NCBI RefSeq assembly: GCF_023109105.1
Contig: NZ_JALDTZ010000017.1
Coordinates: forward strand, 1 to 37,682
Length of the DNA: 37,682 nucleotides
Origin: Streptococcus mitis
GTDB lineage: Bacteria > Bacillota > Bacilli > Lactobacillales > Streptococcaceae
Direction of reading: 5' to 3'
Numbering within the stretch: position 1 is the first letter of the stretch; each line of letters starts with the position of its first letter. Shown one piece after another: positions 36,316-37,682 of this stretch. Under the pieces are notes generated by a model. It was not told the DNA's origin. It saw nothing but the letters and a program-made list of their open reading frames with translations, and did no database searches. Made by a program: the position numbers and the translations under genes.

Positions 36316-37356
36316 ATGGCAGAAATTACAGCTAAACTTGTAAAAGAGTTGCGTGAAAAATCTGGTGCCGGTGTTATGGACGCTAAAAAAGCGCTTGTAG
36401 AAACAGACGGTGACATCGAAAAAGCGATTGAATTGCTTCGTGAAAAAGGTATGGCTAAGGCAGCTAAGAAAGCTGATCGTGTTGCTGCAGAAGGTTTGAC
36501 TGGTGTTTATGTTAACGGTAATGTTGCAGCAGTTATTGAAGTAAACGCTGAAACTGACTTCGTTGCGAAAAACGCTCAATTCGTTGAATTGGTAAATACT
36601 ACAGCTAAAGTTATTGCTGAAGGAAAACCAGCTAACAACGAAGAAGCTCTTGCTTTGACAATGCCTTCAGGTGAAACTCTTGAAGCTGCATATGTGTCTG
36701 CAACAGCAACTATCGGAGAAAAAATCTCATTCCGTCGTTTTGCTTTGATTGAAAAAACAGATGCACAACACTTTGGTGCATACCAACACAACGGTGGCCG
36801 TATCGGTGTTATCTCTGTGATCGAAGGTGGAGACGATGCTCTTGCAAAACAAATCTCAATGCATATCGCTGCAATGAAACCAACTGTTCTTTCATACACT
36901 GAATTGGACGAACAATTTGTGAAAGATGAATTGGCTCAATTGAACCACGTCATCGACCAAGATAACGAAAGCCGTGCAATGGTTGGTAAACCAGCACTTC
37001 CACACTTGGCATACGGATCAAAAGCTCAATTGACTGATGAAGTAATCGCTCAAGCTGAAGCTGACATCAAAGCTGAATTGGCTGCAGAAGGCAAACCAGA
37101 AAAAATCTGGGACAAAATCATCCCAGGTAAAATGGATCGCTTCATGCTTGATAACACTAAAGTTGACCAAGCTTACACACTTCTTGCACAAGTCTACATC
37201 ATGGATGACAGCAAGACAGTTGAGGCATACCTTGAATCAGTTAACGCTTCAGTAGTTGAGTTCGCTCGCTTTGAAGTTGGTGAAGGTATTGAGAAAGCTG
37301 CAAACGACTTCGAAGCTGAAGTTGCAGCTACAATGGCAGCAGCCTTGAATAACTAA
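36316..37356 (+). CDS. tsf: Translation elongation factor Ts
   Basis: EF-Ts exchanges GDP for GTP on EF-Tu. The 346-residue product has an N-terminal UBA-like domain (1 to about 55; [24 protein letters not shown]), the conserved TDFVAKN motif (about 80-86), and the two core subdomains with an additional coiled region. Its length is that of streptococcal EF-Ts, longer than the E. coli one. The ATG follows TATAGGAG. Codon usage is biased for high expression. A strong terminator and then an IS follow. Confidence 0.98.
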   Translation: MAEITAKLVKELREKSGAGVMDAKKALVETDGDIEKAIELLREKGMAKAAKKADRVAAEGLTGVYVNGNVAAVIEVNAETDFVAKNAQFVELVNTTAKVIAEGKPANNEEALALTMPSGETLEAAYVSATATIGEKISFRRFALIEKTDAQHFGAYQHNGGRIGVISVIEGGDDALAKQISMHIAAMKPTVLSYTELDEQFVKDELAQLNHVIDQDNESRAMVGKPALPHLAYGSKAQLTDEVIAQAEADIKAELAAEGKPEKIWDKIIPGKMDRFMLDNTKVDQAYTLLAQVYIMDDSKTVEAYLESVNASVVEFARFEVGEGIEKAANDFEAEVAATMAAALNN

Positions 37357-37362
37357 TAATTT

Positions 37363-37390
37363 AAAAGGAAGCTAAATTGCTTCCTTTTTT
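37363..37390 (+). terminator. Terminator of tsf
   Basis: AAAAGGAAGC (37363-37372) pairs perfectly with GCTTCCTTTT (37379-37388), followed by Ts. The inverted repeat of the IS begins at the next base. Confidence 0.92.
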
Positions 37391-37682
37391 GGCTCTTTGT
37401 CAACTGTAGTGGGTTGAAGAAAAGCTAATCTCGAGAAAGGACAAATTTCGTCCTTTCTTTTTTGATATTCAGAGCGATAAAAATCCGTTTTTTGAAGTTT
37501 TCAAAGTTTCGAAATCCAAGTGCATTGCGCTTGATAAGTTTGATGAGATTATTCGTAGCCTCCAGTTTTGCGTTGGAATAGGGTAACTGAAGGGCATTGA
37601 CGATTTTTTCTTTGTCTTTGAGAAATGTCTTAAAGACAGTCTGAAAAAGAGGATGAACCTGCTTTAGATTGTCCTCAATGAG
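37391..37682 (-). mobile_element. ISL3-family insertion sequence (3' end, partial)
   Basis: The sequence beginning GGCTCTTTGTCAACTGTAG at 37391 is the terminal inverted repeat known from IS1167-like ISL3 elements, and a transposase reading frame runs inward from it. The other end lies outside the window, so target duplication cannot be verified. Confidence 0.85.
37425..37682 (-). CDS. ISL3-family transposase, C-terminal part
   Basis: The minus-strand frame is open from the window end to a TAG stop at 37425 (86 codons incl. stop). It reads through LPYSNAKLEATNNLIKLIKR, then NALGFRNFENFKKRIFIALN, ending in FVLSRD. The NAKLEATNN segment is the conserved region with the last catalytic glutamate of the DDE domain in ISL3 transposases. 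It is cut by the window border and not evidently broken within it, so the state of the whole gene is unknown. Confidence 0.9.
   Translation of the reverse strand, partial: LIEDNLKQVHPLFQTVFKTFLKDKEKIVNALQLPYSNAKLEATNNLIKLIKRNALGFRNFENFKKRIFIALNIKKERTKFVLSRD

Overview
This window spans the chromosomal replication origin of a mitis-group Streptococcus (S. mitis / S. oralis / S. infantis / S. pneumoniae lineage). The evidence is the low-GC streptococcal gene content, the conserved order mfd-pth-ychF-DUF951-dnaN-dnaA-parB-htrA-rlmH-comCDE, a double-glycine competence pheromone, a BOX repeat, and proteins that look nearly identical to remembered pneumococcal ones. The mature competence peptide ([16 protein letters not shown]) is not pneumococcal CSP-1 or CSP-2, so a commensal such as S. 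mitis is more likely than S. pneumoniae. Species assignment is inference.

Left arm (59-8325, all minus strand, co-directional with a fork leaving oriC leftwards): mfd, pth, ychF, a DUF951 protein, dnaN and dnaA. DnaA boxes lie on both sides of dnaA (6869-6961 and 8391-8506), and one perfect box sits between htrA and rlmH (10619-10627). parB and htrA (8538-10535) are also on the minus strand; htrA has a clear CiaR box. Two perfect parS palindromes lie inside coding sequence (yfhO and ecfA1), to be bound by the ParB encoded here.

Right arm: rlmH, then a tRNA-flanked competence locus: tRNA-Arg, comC-comD-comE with ComE direct repeats, tRNA-Glu and tRNA-Asn. Next come a divergent YhgD-like TetR regulator and YhgE/Pip membrane protein with two matching operator-like palindromes, a BOX element, a YfhO-family membrane protein, an ABC-F ATPase with one apparently dead ATP site, trpS, guaB, and convergent recF-yaaA. 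From 26153 to 35232 there is a long plus-strand run for cell surface and morphogenesis: a catalytically dead/active M16 peptidase pair, rodZ, pgsA, the energizing module of an ECF vitamin transporter (ecfA1-ecfA2-ecfT), mreC-mreD, and the WalR-controlled division protein pcsB. The window closes with rpsB-tsf and the 3' end of an ISL3-family insertion sequence directly behind the tsf terminator.

I see no phage, CRISPR array or unknown multi-gene defence system. The novelty is mainly regulatory and architectural: parS embedded in the same FHVK codons of two unrelated genes, a terminator/SD-sequestering switch between rpsB and tsf, a WalR box inside the mreCD terminator, the asymmetric ABC-F protein, and the TetR/YhgE operators. 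No stretch longer than 300 bases lacks a gene.
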